Shown: positions 6,920 through 12,683, counted from the stretch's first letter. The stretch: DNA of 12,683 nt from CAYVQU01 sp964453155 (GCA_964453155.1 CAYVQU010000159.1:1-12683), one strand, 5' to 3'. Made by a program: numbers and translations. The notes: generated by a model not told the origin, from the letters alone.

Positions 6920-6937
6920 AGCGTTATTCGCGGTTAA
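6920..6937. repeat. Partial copy of the AGCG(T/A)ATTCGCGGTTAA repeat
   Basis: AGCGTTATTCGCGGTTAA matches 17 of 18 bases at 5599-5616, in the same orientation and at the same place relative to a stop codon (here the nitrilase stop at 6946-6948). Only one arm is convincing here, so it is probably a decayed element. The rest of the 6856-6945 gap shows no further signal I trust. Confidence 0.5.
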
Positions 6938-6945
6938 ATTCCCAA

Positions 6946-7887
6946 TTATTTCCACTCAATATTGCTCTGCCGTTCGCTATTAACCTCTAGCGTGAACACA
7001 TCTGGGCGCGAATAATGCCCGGTGACATCCAGGGTCATTGAATGGGGGATGGATCCCGTTAGATCAATCTCAGCGGTCACAAAACCAGGTGCATCGAATA
7101 CGGGTTCGGCCAAATATTTTCCATCCGGCCCAATGATGCAACTACCGCCCCGCATTACCAACGTATCTTCTTCCGGAATTTGTTCCAATATTGGCAATCC
7201 TGCGGCGAGCACTTCGTCCCGGTGGAGCACGGTTCCGGCGGCAATGACAAAACAACGTCCCTCAAAGGCATAATGCCGCGAGGCAATATTATGGGTTTCA
7301 TTGACTGTCGGCCACTGAGCCACATGGATTTGCTCCCCTTGGGAGTGATAAGCGTACCGGGCCAGCGGCATCCAATGCTCCCAACAAATCAGGCCGCCCA
7401 GTTTCCCCAATGGGGTATCAAAAACTTCCAGGGTGGAACCATCCCCGCGGCCCCAAATCAAGCGTTCGGTGTAAGTCGGTACCAACTTGCGGTGATGGCC
7501 CATAATTTCACCATCTTTGCCCAGGTAGAGAATGGTATTGTAGAGCGTACTACCTTCTTTTTCATGCAACCCGATCACCACATGTGCCTCGGCAGATTTT
7601 GCCGCGTGTCCCAATCGCTGAATTTCTGAGTCGCCCAATTTGGGGCTGTTCGCATACAACCGTTGATAAACATCATTGGCCGCCTCAGAACCCCACAAAG
7701 CCGCGCCGGGGGCTAAATCAAACCAGACCGGATACCCCGTCAGCCAAGTTTCGCCAAACACGATGAGTTTAGCTCCCTCCGCAGCGGCCTGAGCAATTAA
7801 GTCACAGGCTTTTTCAACCGATTTTTCTAAATCTAAAAATACGGGTGGATGTTGGATTGCTGTGGCGATAAATGGTTTTATTGTCAT
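6946..7887 (-). CDS. Nitrilase (carbon-nitrogen hydrolase family)
   Basis: This enzyme hydrolyses the C-N bond of a nitrile, giving a carboxylate and ammonia. The Glu-Lys-Cys triad is intact: Glu46 in VFGETWLTGYPVW, Lys134 in HHRKLVPTYTERLIWG, and nucleophile Cys168 in GGLICWEHWMPLARYA. The CWEHxxPL context and the C-terminal GHYSRPDVFTLEVN (290-303) point to a true nitrilase rather than an amidase, and 313 residues fits. The start is supported by a GAGGTG Shine-Dalgarno just upstream of the ATG at 7887. It lies 19 bp after the SRPBCC gene, so the two are probably co-transcribed. Members of this family often form helical oligomers. The nitrile substrate cannot be read from the sequence. Confidence 0.93.
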   Translation of the reverse strand: MTIKPFIATAIQHPPVFLDLEKSVEKACDLIAQAAAEGAKLIVFGETWLTGYPVWFDLAPGAALWGSEAANDVYQRLYANSPKLGDSEIQRLGHAAKSAEAHVVIGLHEKEGSTLYNTILYLGKDGEIMGHHRKLVPTYTERLIWGRGDGSTLEVFDTPLGKLGGLICWEHWMPLARYAYHSQGEQIHVAQWPTVNETHNIASRHYAFEGRCFVIAAGTVLHRDEVLAAGLPILEQIPEEDTLVMRGGSCIIGPDGKYLAEPVFDAPGFVTAEIDLTGSIPHSMTLDVTGHYSRPDVFTLEVNSERQSNIEWK

Positions 7888-7906
7888 ATAACACCTCGAA
7901 AAATGA

Positions 7907-8503
7907 CTAGTGTATTGTCTCGACCCGTTTTTTGATACCCTTCAATATTTCCCTTTGATGAGCCCCATCGATCAAGATAAAGATGGGTTTCAGAATCGCA
8001 AAAAGTTTTCTCGGTTTGGCTTCTGATTGCCACCAGCTAATCACTTGGGTCTCTCGTTCACTAATCTCGTTGAGGATGAAGGCCCAACAAAATGCGCCTT
8101 GGGGTGCAAATTTGGTTTTATACACAAATTGGGGAGCCATGTAATTGAAATGGGTGGTCGCATAAAGCAATAACAGGCGTTCCGCGTGAATATCAATGAC
8201 CTCGTAATAGGCTGAATCCGGCGGGCCATCGGGCACGATGTCCCCAACAGATAATTGTTGATACGCGGGGAAAATCTCGTCTGCTGGCGCTTTGAAAACC
8301 GGACGGGCGTCTTTCGGCACCATCAGGGGCCAAAAATATTGTTGCGCGAATTTATCCCACCAGGTATCGATATACCAGCCACCCCGATGATAACCAAGCT
8401 GCTTTATCCACGGCCAGATTTCGGCTGGTTTTGCCAAGATGGTAATCTCATAGCGTAGATCAACCAGTGGTTTTGATATTTTATTTTTTCCTGGAAATTC
8501 CAT
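7907..8503 (-). CDS. SRPBCC (START/Bet v 1-like) superfamily protein
   Basis: This is a 198-residue cytoplasmic protein of the SRPBCC fold, which encloses a hydrophobic ligand cavity. The signature is near the N-terminus: ITILAKPAEIWPWIKQLGYHRGGWYIDTWWD (about 20-50), matching the 'P.evWpWl.QmG..rgGwYsyd.' pattern of these proteins. It continues with YQQLSVGDIVPDGPP (81-95), strands YYEVIDIHAERLLLLY, and a C-terminal long helix LILIDGAHQREILKGIKKR-like region (about 170-193) that caps the cavity. The start is supported by AGGA about 6 bp before the ATG. It sits 9 bp after the acyltransferase gene and 19 bp before the nitrilase, inside an apparent operon. Ligand or enzymatic role is unknown; proteins of this type are usually annotated only by fold. 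Confidence 0.8.
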   Translation of the reverse strand: MEFPGKNKISKPLVDLRYEITILAKPAEIWPWIKQLGYHRGGWYIDTWWDKFAQQYFWPLMVPKDARPVFKAPADEIFPAYQQLSVGDIVPDGPPDSAYYEVIDIHAERLLLLYATTHFNYMAPQFVYKTKFAPQGAFCWAFILNEISERETQVISWWQSEAKPRKLFAILKPIFILIDGAHQREILKGIKKRVETIH

Positions 8504-8512
8504 TTCTACATC

Positions 8513-9319
8513 CTAACTGACCTGTTCTAAGCCAAATCCACTCTCAATGAGTTTCCGAAAGTGATTGACAAACCGCACTATCGGCGCGCCATCCACGACA
8601 TCGTGATCTATGCTAATGGTGAGATTGAGATATTCTCTGATCTCAATCCGCTCATCAACGACACCCGGTTTTTTGGCAATGCCCCCCACGGTCACTGTTA
8701 ACGTTACATTCGCCATGGTGATCCCCCAACCACCGCCCTCCCCAAACATCCCCACCGCGGTGACCATGACCGAACTTGAATATTTCCGAAATACTTGCGG
8801 CATTTTCATCACAACCCAGTAAAACCAGCGGCGGATAAATCCGGGCAAGATCAAAAAACGTTCCATGAATTTTGATTCGATGGTTCGCCGGGGATGTTTT
8901 TGGGTCGCTCTGATTTCAGTGTGAAGGTCTAAAAAGGATTTGCGGTTCGTGGCTTTAAATACGTGGGGAATTGGAATTTTTCGCTCCTCCCGCTCAATTT
9001 CAATCATGGTATTGATGTTAATATCCTCAAAAATTACCAGTTGACCCCGCCAGTTTCGATAGGCGTGCAAATGCGGGTTTTCCTGAATCGCCGCGCTCAG
9101 ACAATGAATGAGGAATGCAGTGAAAGACAATTGTTCCCCGGTTTTTAATTTGTGTGCTTTGATCCGATTGCGAGCCTCCGTCACATCAACTTCGATCAGA
9201 CCATGAACAATATGCCGTTTTCTACCCAGAATACCAGCATCTACTGCAAAGCGCCGCATTATGGGGATTGACTCGACTGTGAACTTTTCTTGGTTGTCGC
9301 TCATATTGATTTTCACCAT
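8513..9319 (-). CDS. Stand-alone 2-oxo acid dehydrogenase E2-type acyltransferase domain protein
   Basis: The 268 residues correspond to the catalytic domain of dihydrolipoamide acyltransferases (fold shared with chloramphenicol acetyltransferase). The active-site motif HDVVDG is at 239-244 (His239, Asp243) within LNLTISIDHDVVDGAPIVRFVNHFRKLIE. Other family elements are LSFTAFLIHCLSAAIQENPHLHAYR (65-88), NINTMIEIEREERKIPIPHVFKATNR (101-126) and TMANVTLTVTVGGIAKKP. There is no lipoyl domain and no E1/E3-binding domain, and no E1 or E3 gene nearby. It therefore probably acylates a small CoA-linked substrate or another partner rather than serving a 2-oxo acid dehydrogenase complex. The ATG at 9319 lacks a Shine-Dalgarno; Met6 (9304) has a weak one (TGGTGA) and may be the real start. 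First gene of the acyltransferase-SRPBCC-nitrilase set. Confidence 0.88.
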   Translation of the reverse strand: MVKINMSDNQEKFTVESIPIMRRFAVDAGILGRKRHIVHGLIEVDVTEARNRIKAHKLKTGEQLSFTAFLIHCLSAAIQENPHLHAYRNWRGQLVIFEDININTMIEIEREERKIPIPHVFKATNRKSFLDLHTEIRATQKHPRRTIESKFMERFLILPGFIRRWFYWVVMKMPQVFRKYSSSVMVTAVGMFGEGGGWGITMANVTLTVTVGGIAKKPGVVDERIEIREYLNLTISIDHDVVDGAPIVRFVNHFRKLIESGFGLEQVS

Positions 9320-9342
9320 TAATCAGGGGATAGAGTAATAAG

Positions 9343-9371
9343 ATTGTAAAGTATCCCAAACGTCCTGTATA
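9343..9371 (-). promoter_or_regulatory. Putative promoter of the acyltransferase-SRPBCC-nitrilase operon
   Basis: On the minus strand TATACA (9366-9371) and TACAAT (9343-9348) are spaced 17 bp, with 4/6 and 5/6 matches to consensus. They lie between the upstream terminator (9383-9417) and the acyltransferase start, which is where a promoter is needed. Confidence 0.45.
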
Positions 9372-9377
9372 TCCCAT

Positions 9378-9417
9378 TTAAAAAATCCAGGAACCATTCT
9401 CCCGGTTTCCTGGATTT
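9378..9417 (-). terminator. Intrinsic terminator after the DUF3786-CooC-CooC-DinB operon
   Basis: On the minus strand the arm AAATCCAGGAAACC (9404-9417) pairs with GGTTCCTGGATTT (9383-9395) with a single bulge and an 8-nt loop. It is followed at once by further T residues (TTT, then AAAT). The stem lies about 30 bp beyond the DinB stop. It marks the end of the operon and separates it from the acyltransferase unit. Confidence 0.85.
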
Positions 9418-9445
9418 CTTAGTGAAAATTTTTGACGAGCGAACT

Positions 9446-9943
9446 TTATTCTCGCAGCTTCTCGATAAAACTCTGCAGCATCTCCAACTGCCCAATATGA
9501 TAAGTCTCATGCCAGTGCAAACCGCGAATATGCTCCCAGCGGGGCTTCTCGCCGCGGGCTGTCTTCACAACTTCATCAAACTCAGCGGTCATCATTGGGA
9601 GAAGCTCGCCGAACAATTCCAGGCTGCCGCGCAAATCGGTAAGCAATTGCTCCAACAGCAAAACATCGTCATCGCCCCACGCTACCGGCTGGGATCCAGC
9701 TTTATAGCGCGCTACCCATTCGTCCGGCCATATCTGACTGTTACATAATTCGAGGGCTTCATTCCGACTGACCAAAATATGGCCTAAAATCCAATTGACA
9801 CAATTCGTTGGGAAATTGGGCGTCAACAAACTTTCACGTTGCGTCACGCCATCCGTCAACCTGCCAATCAACCAGGTATTCGTTTCACAGGCCTGAACCA
9901 ACTCATCTGCTCTCGAAATCATCATGCTCCACTCGCTATTCAT
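9446..9943 (-). CDS. DinB-family (DfsB-like four-helix) putative metal-dependent protein
   Basis: About 165 residues forming the predicted four-helix DinB fold. The metal-binding histidine triad of the family is visible (counted from the TTG at 9946): His56 in CVNWILGHILVSRNEAL, and His146 and His150 in LHWHETYHIGQLEML. Many members bind a divalent metal and act as thiol-dependent transferases or hydrolases, but the specific reaction here is unknown. The start is uncertain: ATG at 9943 follows the upstream stop by 6 bp without a clear Shine-Dalgarno, while an ATG at about 9922 has GGAG just before it and would lose only MNSEWSM-type residues. It is the last gene of the operon, immediately after CooC-like ATPase 1 and before a strong terminator. 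This suggests co-expression with the metal-maturation genes, though DinB proteins are promiscuous neighbours. Confidence 0.85.
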   Translation of the reverse strand: MNSEWSMMISRADELVQACETNTWLIGRLTDGVTQRESLLTPNFPTNCVNWILGHILVSRNEALELCNSQIWPDEWVARYKAGSQPVAWGDDDVLLLEQLLTDLRGSLELFGELLPMMTAEFDEVVKTARGEKPRWEHIRGLHWHETYHIGQLEMLQSFIEKLRE

Positions 9944-9949
9944 CAATCG

Positions 9950-10738
9950 TCAGGCCAAAATCCCCCCCATCATCTTTGCTACCGCTTGATACACTGGAGA
10001 TTCAAGCCCCAATTCCACTAACGGCCGGCCGCTGAACTCAAACTCCATTAAATCCTGATTAGCCGGCACCGCCCCCAAGAAATTGACATCCATTGAGTCA
10101 ATTTTTTCCATTAACGGCGCGGGGATATCACCCATCACTCGGTTCAAAATCAGATGCACGTTTTCCACATTAATATCCAAATCGGGGATCATTTTAGCGA
10201 TCCGCTCTGTAGCGACGATACCGCGCTGGGTTGGGTCACTGACCATCAACATATGCTCCACATCGCGGGTCGTCCGGCGGCTGAGATGTTCCATCCCGGC
10301 CTCGTTGTCAATGACCACATAGCGATAACTTTTCGAAATACTATCGACCACTTCTCGCAAATTATGGTTGACGGCGCAGTAGCATCCGGCTCCCTCGGGC
10401 CGCCCCATGGCGATCAGATCAAAGTGATCGCCTTCTTCGATTGACGAACGCACCTCGTAATCCAGATAATCGTGCTTACTCATCCCCCCGCGGATTGCAC
10501 CCATTGCGGCCCCGCTTTGCAAAAGCGATTTCTGCACTTCGGCCAGCATTCCTTCCCGGATGTCGCCCACCGTCCACTCCAAATCCAGTCCCAAAACCAT
10601 ATTCAAATTTGCACTGGGATCGGCATCGATTGCCAATATTGCTCCCGGCTGACTCTGCGCCAGATATTTGATTACCATCCCCGAAATTGTGGTCTTACCA
10701 ACGCCGCCTTTACCGGCTAATGCGATTGTTGTTGCCAT
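9950..10738 (-). CDS. cooC: CooC-like maturation ATPase 1 (CO dehydrogenase accessory type)
   Basis: This is a MinD/SIMIBI-class P-loop ATPase of 262 residues related to CooC, which uses ATP to help insert nickel into carbon monoxide dehydrogenase. The deviant Walker A is GKGGVGKTT (9-17) with signature Lys10. The Asp of switch I is in AIDADPSANL (37-45). The cysteine pair that forms the dimer metal site in CooC is at Cys119 and Cys121 (EGAGCYCAVNHNLRE). Walker B-like VVIDNEAGMEHLSRRT is at 141-156, and the base-binding segment LILNRV at 196-201. ATG at 10738 is chosen because AGGAGA (10745-10750) is 6-7 bp upstream; a TTG eight codons earlier would run into the adjacent 28-bp palindrome. A paralogue is encoded immediately upstream. 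The client enzyme is not in the window, so nickel or corrinoid target is inference. Confidence 0.88.
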   Translation of the reverse strand: MATTIALAGKGGVGKTTISGMVIKYLAQSQPGAILAIDADPSANLNMVLGLDLEWTVGDIREGMLAEVQKSLLQSGAAMGAIRGGMSKHDYLDYEVRSSIEEGDHFDLIAMGRPEGAGCYCAVNHNLREVVDSISKSYRYVVIDNEAGMEHLSRRTTRDVEHMLMVSDPTQRGIVATERIAKMIPDLDINVENVHLILNRVMGDIPAPLMEKIDSMDVNFLGAVPANQDLMEFEFSGRPLVELGLESPVYQAVAKMMGGILA

Positions 10739-10750
10739 TGTTTGTCTCCT

Positions 10751-10778
10751 GTAGGGGCGCAATATATTGCGCCCCTAC
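10751..10778. repeat. Perfect 28-bp palindrome flush against the ATPase 1 Shine-Dalgarno
   Basis: The sequence begins GTAGGGGCGCAATA and continues with its exact reverse complement. In minus-strand RNA the hairpin ends one base before the AGGAGA ribosome site of ATPase 1 begins (10745-10750), filling the gap between ATPase 2 and ATPase 1. It has the same 9-bp ends (GTAGGGGCG) as the element at 11573-11600. The GTAGGGGCG end is a widespread type of short palindromic intergenic repeat. Confidence 0.9.
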
Positions 10779-10788
10779 GTGGTTTTGT

Positions 10789-11559
10789 TTATTTTTCAAC
10801 CAATTTCTGCGCCATTTTTTCAGCGGCTACTTTTAAGGAGGGAACATGATCATACACCGGAATCCCCAACCGGTCCGCTTCTTGAACGCCCAAATCTGCA
10901 GGCAAGAAACCCAAAACTGGAATTCCAGGGGTTTCGGCCTCTAAAAAGTTTGATTCATCTTCATTGCGGACCTTGTTCCCCACCAGCCATAGGCGGTCCA
11001 GGCCGATATCAGTGGCCAACTGCTTGATTTGGCGCGCCGTCCCCAACGAACGCCGGGTCGGTTCGACCACGATGATCATGGCTTCCACAAAATCGACCGT
11101 TGCTCGGCCTAAATGCTCAACCCCGGCGTACATGTCCATAATAAGTACGTCTTCATCTCGGAACATCAGGTGGGTAAACAAGGTCTTGAGCATCGCGGCC
11201 TCGGGGCAGATACAACCCGCGCCCCCCATATCGACCGAACCCATCTCCAGCAGCCGCACCCCGCGATGGAGGATGCTAAACCGCTCCGGGATGTCGTCCA
11301 CTCGGGGATTAATCGTAAAGAAACCACCAACTGTCCCCGGTTTGGCCCCCGTCCGCTCCTCGATGAGCTTATCCATCTCGGCGATGGGTTTGAGCTGGGC
11401 CAATTTCTCATCTGGGAACCCCAACGCCCCCGACAAACACGGTGACGGGTCCGCATCCACCGCTAAAACATCCCGCCCCTCATCCGCATACGCCTGAGCC
11501 AACAACGCCGAAAGCGTCGTCTTCCCGACTCCACCTTTACCACTAATTGCTAATTTCAT
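10789..11559 (-). CDS. cooC: CooC-like maturation ATPase 2
   Basis: A second, clearly diverged P-loop ATPase of the CooC group, 256 residues. The deviant Walker A is SGKGGVGKTT (6-15, signature Lys8). Switch I is AVDADPSPCL (33-42). The CxC metal pair Cys116/Cys118 is in MGGAGCICPEAAMLK, the Walker B-like segment is VLIMDMYAGVEHLGR (138-152), and the base-binding segment is LVGNKV. The CxC motif is kept in both paralogues although the surrounding sequence differs, so each probably handles metal. They could form homodimers or a heterodimer, or serve two different metal centres (for example the CODH C-cluster and the acetyl-CoA synthase A-cluster or its corrinoid protein); this is inference. 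ATG at 11559 is preceded by AGAGGA at 11566-11571. Second gene of a four-gene operon. Confidence 0.88.
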   Translation of the reverse strand: MKLAISGKGGVGKTTLSALLAQAYADEGRDVLAVDADPSPCLSGALGFPDEKLAQLKPIAEMDKLIEERTGAKPGTVGGFFTINPRVDDIPERFSILHRGVRLLEMGSVDMGGAGCICPEAAMLKTLFTHLMFRDEDVLIMDMYAGVEHLGRATVDFVEAMIIVVEPTRRSLGTARQIKQLATDIGLDRLWLVGNKVRNEDESNFLEAETPGIPVLGFLPADLGVQEADRLGIPVYDHVPSLKVAAEKMAQKLVEK

Positions 11560-11572
11560 AATATATTCCTCT

Positions 11573-11600
11573 GTAGGGGCGTAACATGTTACGCCCCTAC
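11573..11600. repeat. Perfect 28-bp palindrome flush against the ATPase 2 Shine-Dalgarno
   Basis: It begins GTAGGGGCGTAACA and continues with its exact reverse complement; the outer 9 bp equal those of the element at 10751-10778 while the centre differs. In minus-strand RNA it ends one base before the AGAGGA ribosome site (11566-11571) and begins 5 bp after the DUF3786 stop codon, so it fills the whole gap between the two genes. Confidence 0.9.
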
Positions 11601-11605
11601 ATCAA

Positions 11606-12253
11606 TCATTCTTTCGCCTTGATCAACTGCCGCGTCAACCCACTCCCCAAAATCGCATACGCATCCGTCACCAGATGGTGATGCGCATTGGCATCGAACA
11701 ACATCCGATATGAGGGGGGGAAATCTTCATCCCCCAGCCAACAGACCACCATAATCGGCACCCGCGGCAAAACTTGATAGGAGTAGGCCACATTGCCAAA
11801 AAATTCGCGCCGACCACCCAATTTTTCATTCGCTGCAATGAAAGCGTCAGCATCATTCTCAAAAACTTTGGCTAATTCATTCCCTGAATACCCCTGAAAA
11901 GCCTGGGCGTAGAACATCCCGCCGGGAATCTGGTTGAACGCAATCCACTCCCCATTCATCGGCGCCCCATCCGAGACATCGAAATAATAGGCCAGCATCG
12001 TCAGATCGAAGGTGTTAACCTCGTCACCGGACTCAACGTACTTACCAGTGAAATCCGGGAAACTGAGCAGAACCTCCCGCCCCCAAAATGGGAGTTTAAA
12101 TTCCCCGCAGCCTTCATCTAAGGGAGTGTAGATCGAACCTGTCCGCACCGCCAGGCTTTCAGGTTTTTTCGTTTTCAATTTATCCTGAATCTCTTCGACC
12201 CGCTTCCCCAATGGGTTAGGCGTATCCCCTAATAACCAATCTTTTTTTGCCAT
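11606..12253 (-). CDS. DUF3786 domain protein
   Basis: A 215-residue cytoplasmic protein of the DUF3786 family, found mostly in anaerobes and of unknown function. Family features, counted from the chosen start: KLPFWGREVLLSFPDF (53-68), TFDLTMLAYYFDVSDGAPMNGEWIAFNQIPGGMFYAQAF (81-119, with the hallmark 'L..YY..asG.Pl.GeWI.F..lPGG..Y..aF'), LGGRREFFGNVAYSY (145-159), and LPRVPIMVVCWLGDEDFPPSYRMLFD (162-187). It ends with an HHH run (191-193) in LFDANAHHHLVTDAYAILG, a possible metal ligand set (inference). ATG at 12253 is chosen because GAGG lies 7-8 bp upstream; the frame stays open 23 codons further but has no site there and would cover the inverted GCAAATTTCGG boxes. First gene of the operon with the two CooC-like ATPases, which suggests an accessory role in metal or cofactor maturation. 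Confidence 0.87.
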   Translation of the reverse strand: MAKKDWLLGDTPNPLGKRVEEIQDKLKTKKPESLAVRTGSIYTPLDEGCGEFKLPFWGREVLLSFPDFTGKYVESGDEVNTFDLTMLAYYFDVSDGAPMNGEWIAFNQIPGGMFYAQAFQGYSGNELAKVFENDADAFIAANEKLGGRREFFGNVAYSYQVLPRVPIMVVCWLGDEDFPPSYRMLFDANAHHHLVTDAYAILGSGLTRQLIKAKE

Positions 12254-12268
12254 AATAGCCTCGCATTC

Positions 12269-12321
12269 TGCAAATTTCGGTAAGGGTTTTATTAAAGTAG
12301 TTCCATTGCCCGAAATTTGCA
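12269..12321. promoter_or_regulatory. Inverted pair of TGCAAATTTCGG boxes upstream of the DUF3786-CooC operon
   Basis: TGCAAATTTCGG at 12269-12280 and its exact reverse complement CCGAAATTTGCA at 12310-12321 are 29 bp apart. Each box is itself nearly palindromic around AAATTT. A third box in direct orientation with the first, GCAAATTTCGG, lies at 12514-12524. The pair sits 16 bp upstream of the chosen start. A -10-like TTTAAT (minus strand, in the space between the boxes) hints that a repressor could cover the promoter, but I found no convincing -35. A 12-bp RNA hairpin in the leader is the alternative. Confidence 0.5.
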
Positions 12322-12375
12322 AATACTGTGCAGTAAATCGTGTGGACTAAGAAAATTGCTAAACCCGCACAGCAC

Positions 12376-12406
12376 AAAAAGGGATCATTGCAATTGCAAT
12401 GATCCC
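12376..12406 (-). terminator. Perfect 26-bp palindrome followed by T5 on the minus strand
   Basis: Positions 12381-12406 start GGGATCATTGCAA and are exactly self-complementary. On the minus strand the stem is followed directly by TTTTTGTG, the form of an intrinsic terminator for something transcribed from the right, although no minus-strand gene is visible between it and the window end. The tetraloop would be forced open by the lack of a true loop, and the centre TTGCAATTGCAA also looks like a protein-binding palindrome, so an operator is the alternative. Confidence 0.5.
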
Positions 12407-12564
12407 TCGAATTATATCAGCCCATAGAGATGGGTTTTAGTGCCGGATGTCAGATTTTCGTAAGAAAAAGGGCGGTATGGTTTATGCTTGATTACTAAAT
12501 CCACATCTACCTGGCAAATTTCGGAAAGCTATGTGAGTCTAAATTCTGCACAACGGATATAAAC

Positions 12565-12630
12565 AAAGTTAGGATGCAGATTACGCAGCTAAACGCTGAT
12601 ATTTTGATTTAATCTGCGCTTATCAACTTT
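12565..12630. repeat. Degenerate inverted repeat related to the 2401-2479 element
   Basis: Arm 12565-12583 (AAAGTTAGGATGCAGATTA) pairs, with an indel, with 12610-12630 (TAATCTGCGCTTATCAACTTT). The stretch GGATGCAGATTACGC followed by TAAACGCTGAT matches GGACGCAGATTTACGC...TAAACGCTGAT at 2405-2434 in most positions, so both belong to one dispersed family. Confidence 0.6.
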
Positions 12631-12683
12631 AGGTAAGTATACGGAATAGTGTGAAAAGGGCTTGAAAAAAGAGGGGATTGGAA

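Larger units (their letters stand above)
12254..12683. other. Gene-free 430-bp region upstream of the DUF3786 operon
   Basis: No open reading frame of useful length or RNA gene is recognisable here. It holds, in order, the inverted GCAAATTTCGG box pair (12269-12321), a perfect 26-bp palindrome (12381-12406), a small CCCAT/ATGGG hairpin (12425-12438 region), the third box (12514-12524), and a degenerate inverted repeat (12565-12630). A purine-rich AGAGGGG near 12670-12676 could be a ribosome site for a plus-strand gene beginning beyond the window; this cannot be tested here. Confidence 0.5.

Noticed and set aside
9319..9510. Minus-strand 63-codon open frame between DinB and the acyltransferase
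   Set aside because: It overlaps the DinB 3' end, the terminator and the promoter region, and has no family resemblance or ribosome site.
10738..10762. TTG start for CooC-like ATPase 1 eight codons upstream
   Set aside because: It would translate the Shine-Dalgarno and half of the palindrome; the ATG at 10738 has a well-placed AGGAGA.
10964..11497. Plus-strand 177-codon open frame
   Set aside because: It is antisense to the CooC-like ATPase 2, whose motifs are intact. The Ser/Arg/Pro-rich translation is typical of a shadow frame.
12254..12322. N-terminal extension of the DUF3786 protein
   Set aside because: It has no ribosome site and covers the inverted-repeat boxes, while GAGG is well placed before the ATG at 12253.
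12421..12442. CCCAT-AGAG-ATGGG hairpin followed by TTTT on the plus strand as a terminator
   Set aside because: The stem is only 5 bp and no plus-strand gene ends before it.

Overview
The window looks like part of the chromosome of an anaerobic bacterium, most probably a member of the Chloroflexota (Anaerolineae-like). This rests on gene content and repeat style, not on a phylogenetic marker. The pointers are a paired set of CooC-like metallochaperone ATPases with a DUF3786 protein (families typical of anaerobes), a DUF4332 protein, a DUF4132 protein, a C-terminal scrap of a large TPR protein, and several kinds of short palindromic intergenic repeat. Apart from that scrap at the left edge, every recognisable gene is on the minus strand, so the text below runs from high to low coordinates.

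Right end (about 12.68 to 9.38 kb): a gene-free leader of about 430 bp carries three GCAAATTTCGG boxes, a perfect 26-bp palindrome and a degenerate inverted repeat. It is followed by a compact operon: DUF3786 protein, CooC-like ATPase 2, CooC-like ATPase 1, DinB-family protein, then a convincing intrinsic terminator. Both gaps flanking ATPase 2 hold a perfect 28-bp palindrome of one family, and each ends exactly where the Shine-Dalgarno sequence of the next gene begins. The operon probably makes a Ni- or corrinoid-enzyme maturation system of the CO dehydrogenase/acetyl-CoA synthase type, but the client enzyme is not in the window.

Middle (about 9.37 to 5.61 kb): a promoter precedes a lipoyl-less E2-type acyltransferase domain protein, an SRPBCC protein and a nitrilase, with gaps of 9 and 19 bp. 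A GNAT acetyltransferase follows after 90 bp. A DUF4332 protein with an integrase-N-terminal-like front half follows, with a good promoter overlapping the end of the GNAT gene.

Left (about 5.55 to 0.26 kb): a two-gene unit encodes a 131-residue protein that looks like a beta-grasp (MoaD/ThiS/ubiquitin-like) protein ending in Gly-Gly, followed 2 bp later by an 865-residue DUF4132 protein. This pair is the best candidate for an undescribed system here. It is followed by an SplB-like radical SAM protein and a tRNA-dihydrouridine synthase whose perfect -10 box sits so close to the ATG that the mRNA may be leaderless. The degraded C-terminus of a TPR protein converges on the dus gene at the left edge.

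Inverted repeats of several families sit at most of the boundaries between these minus-strand units, mostly just downstream of stop codons. They may act as terminators or mRNA 3'-end stabilisers, or they may simply be tolerated there.
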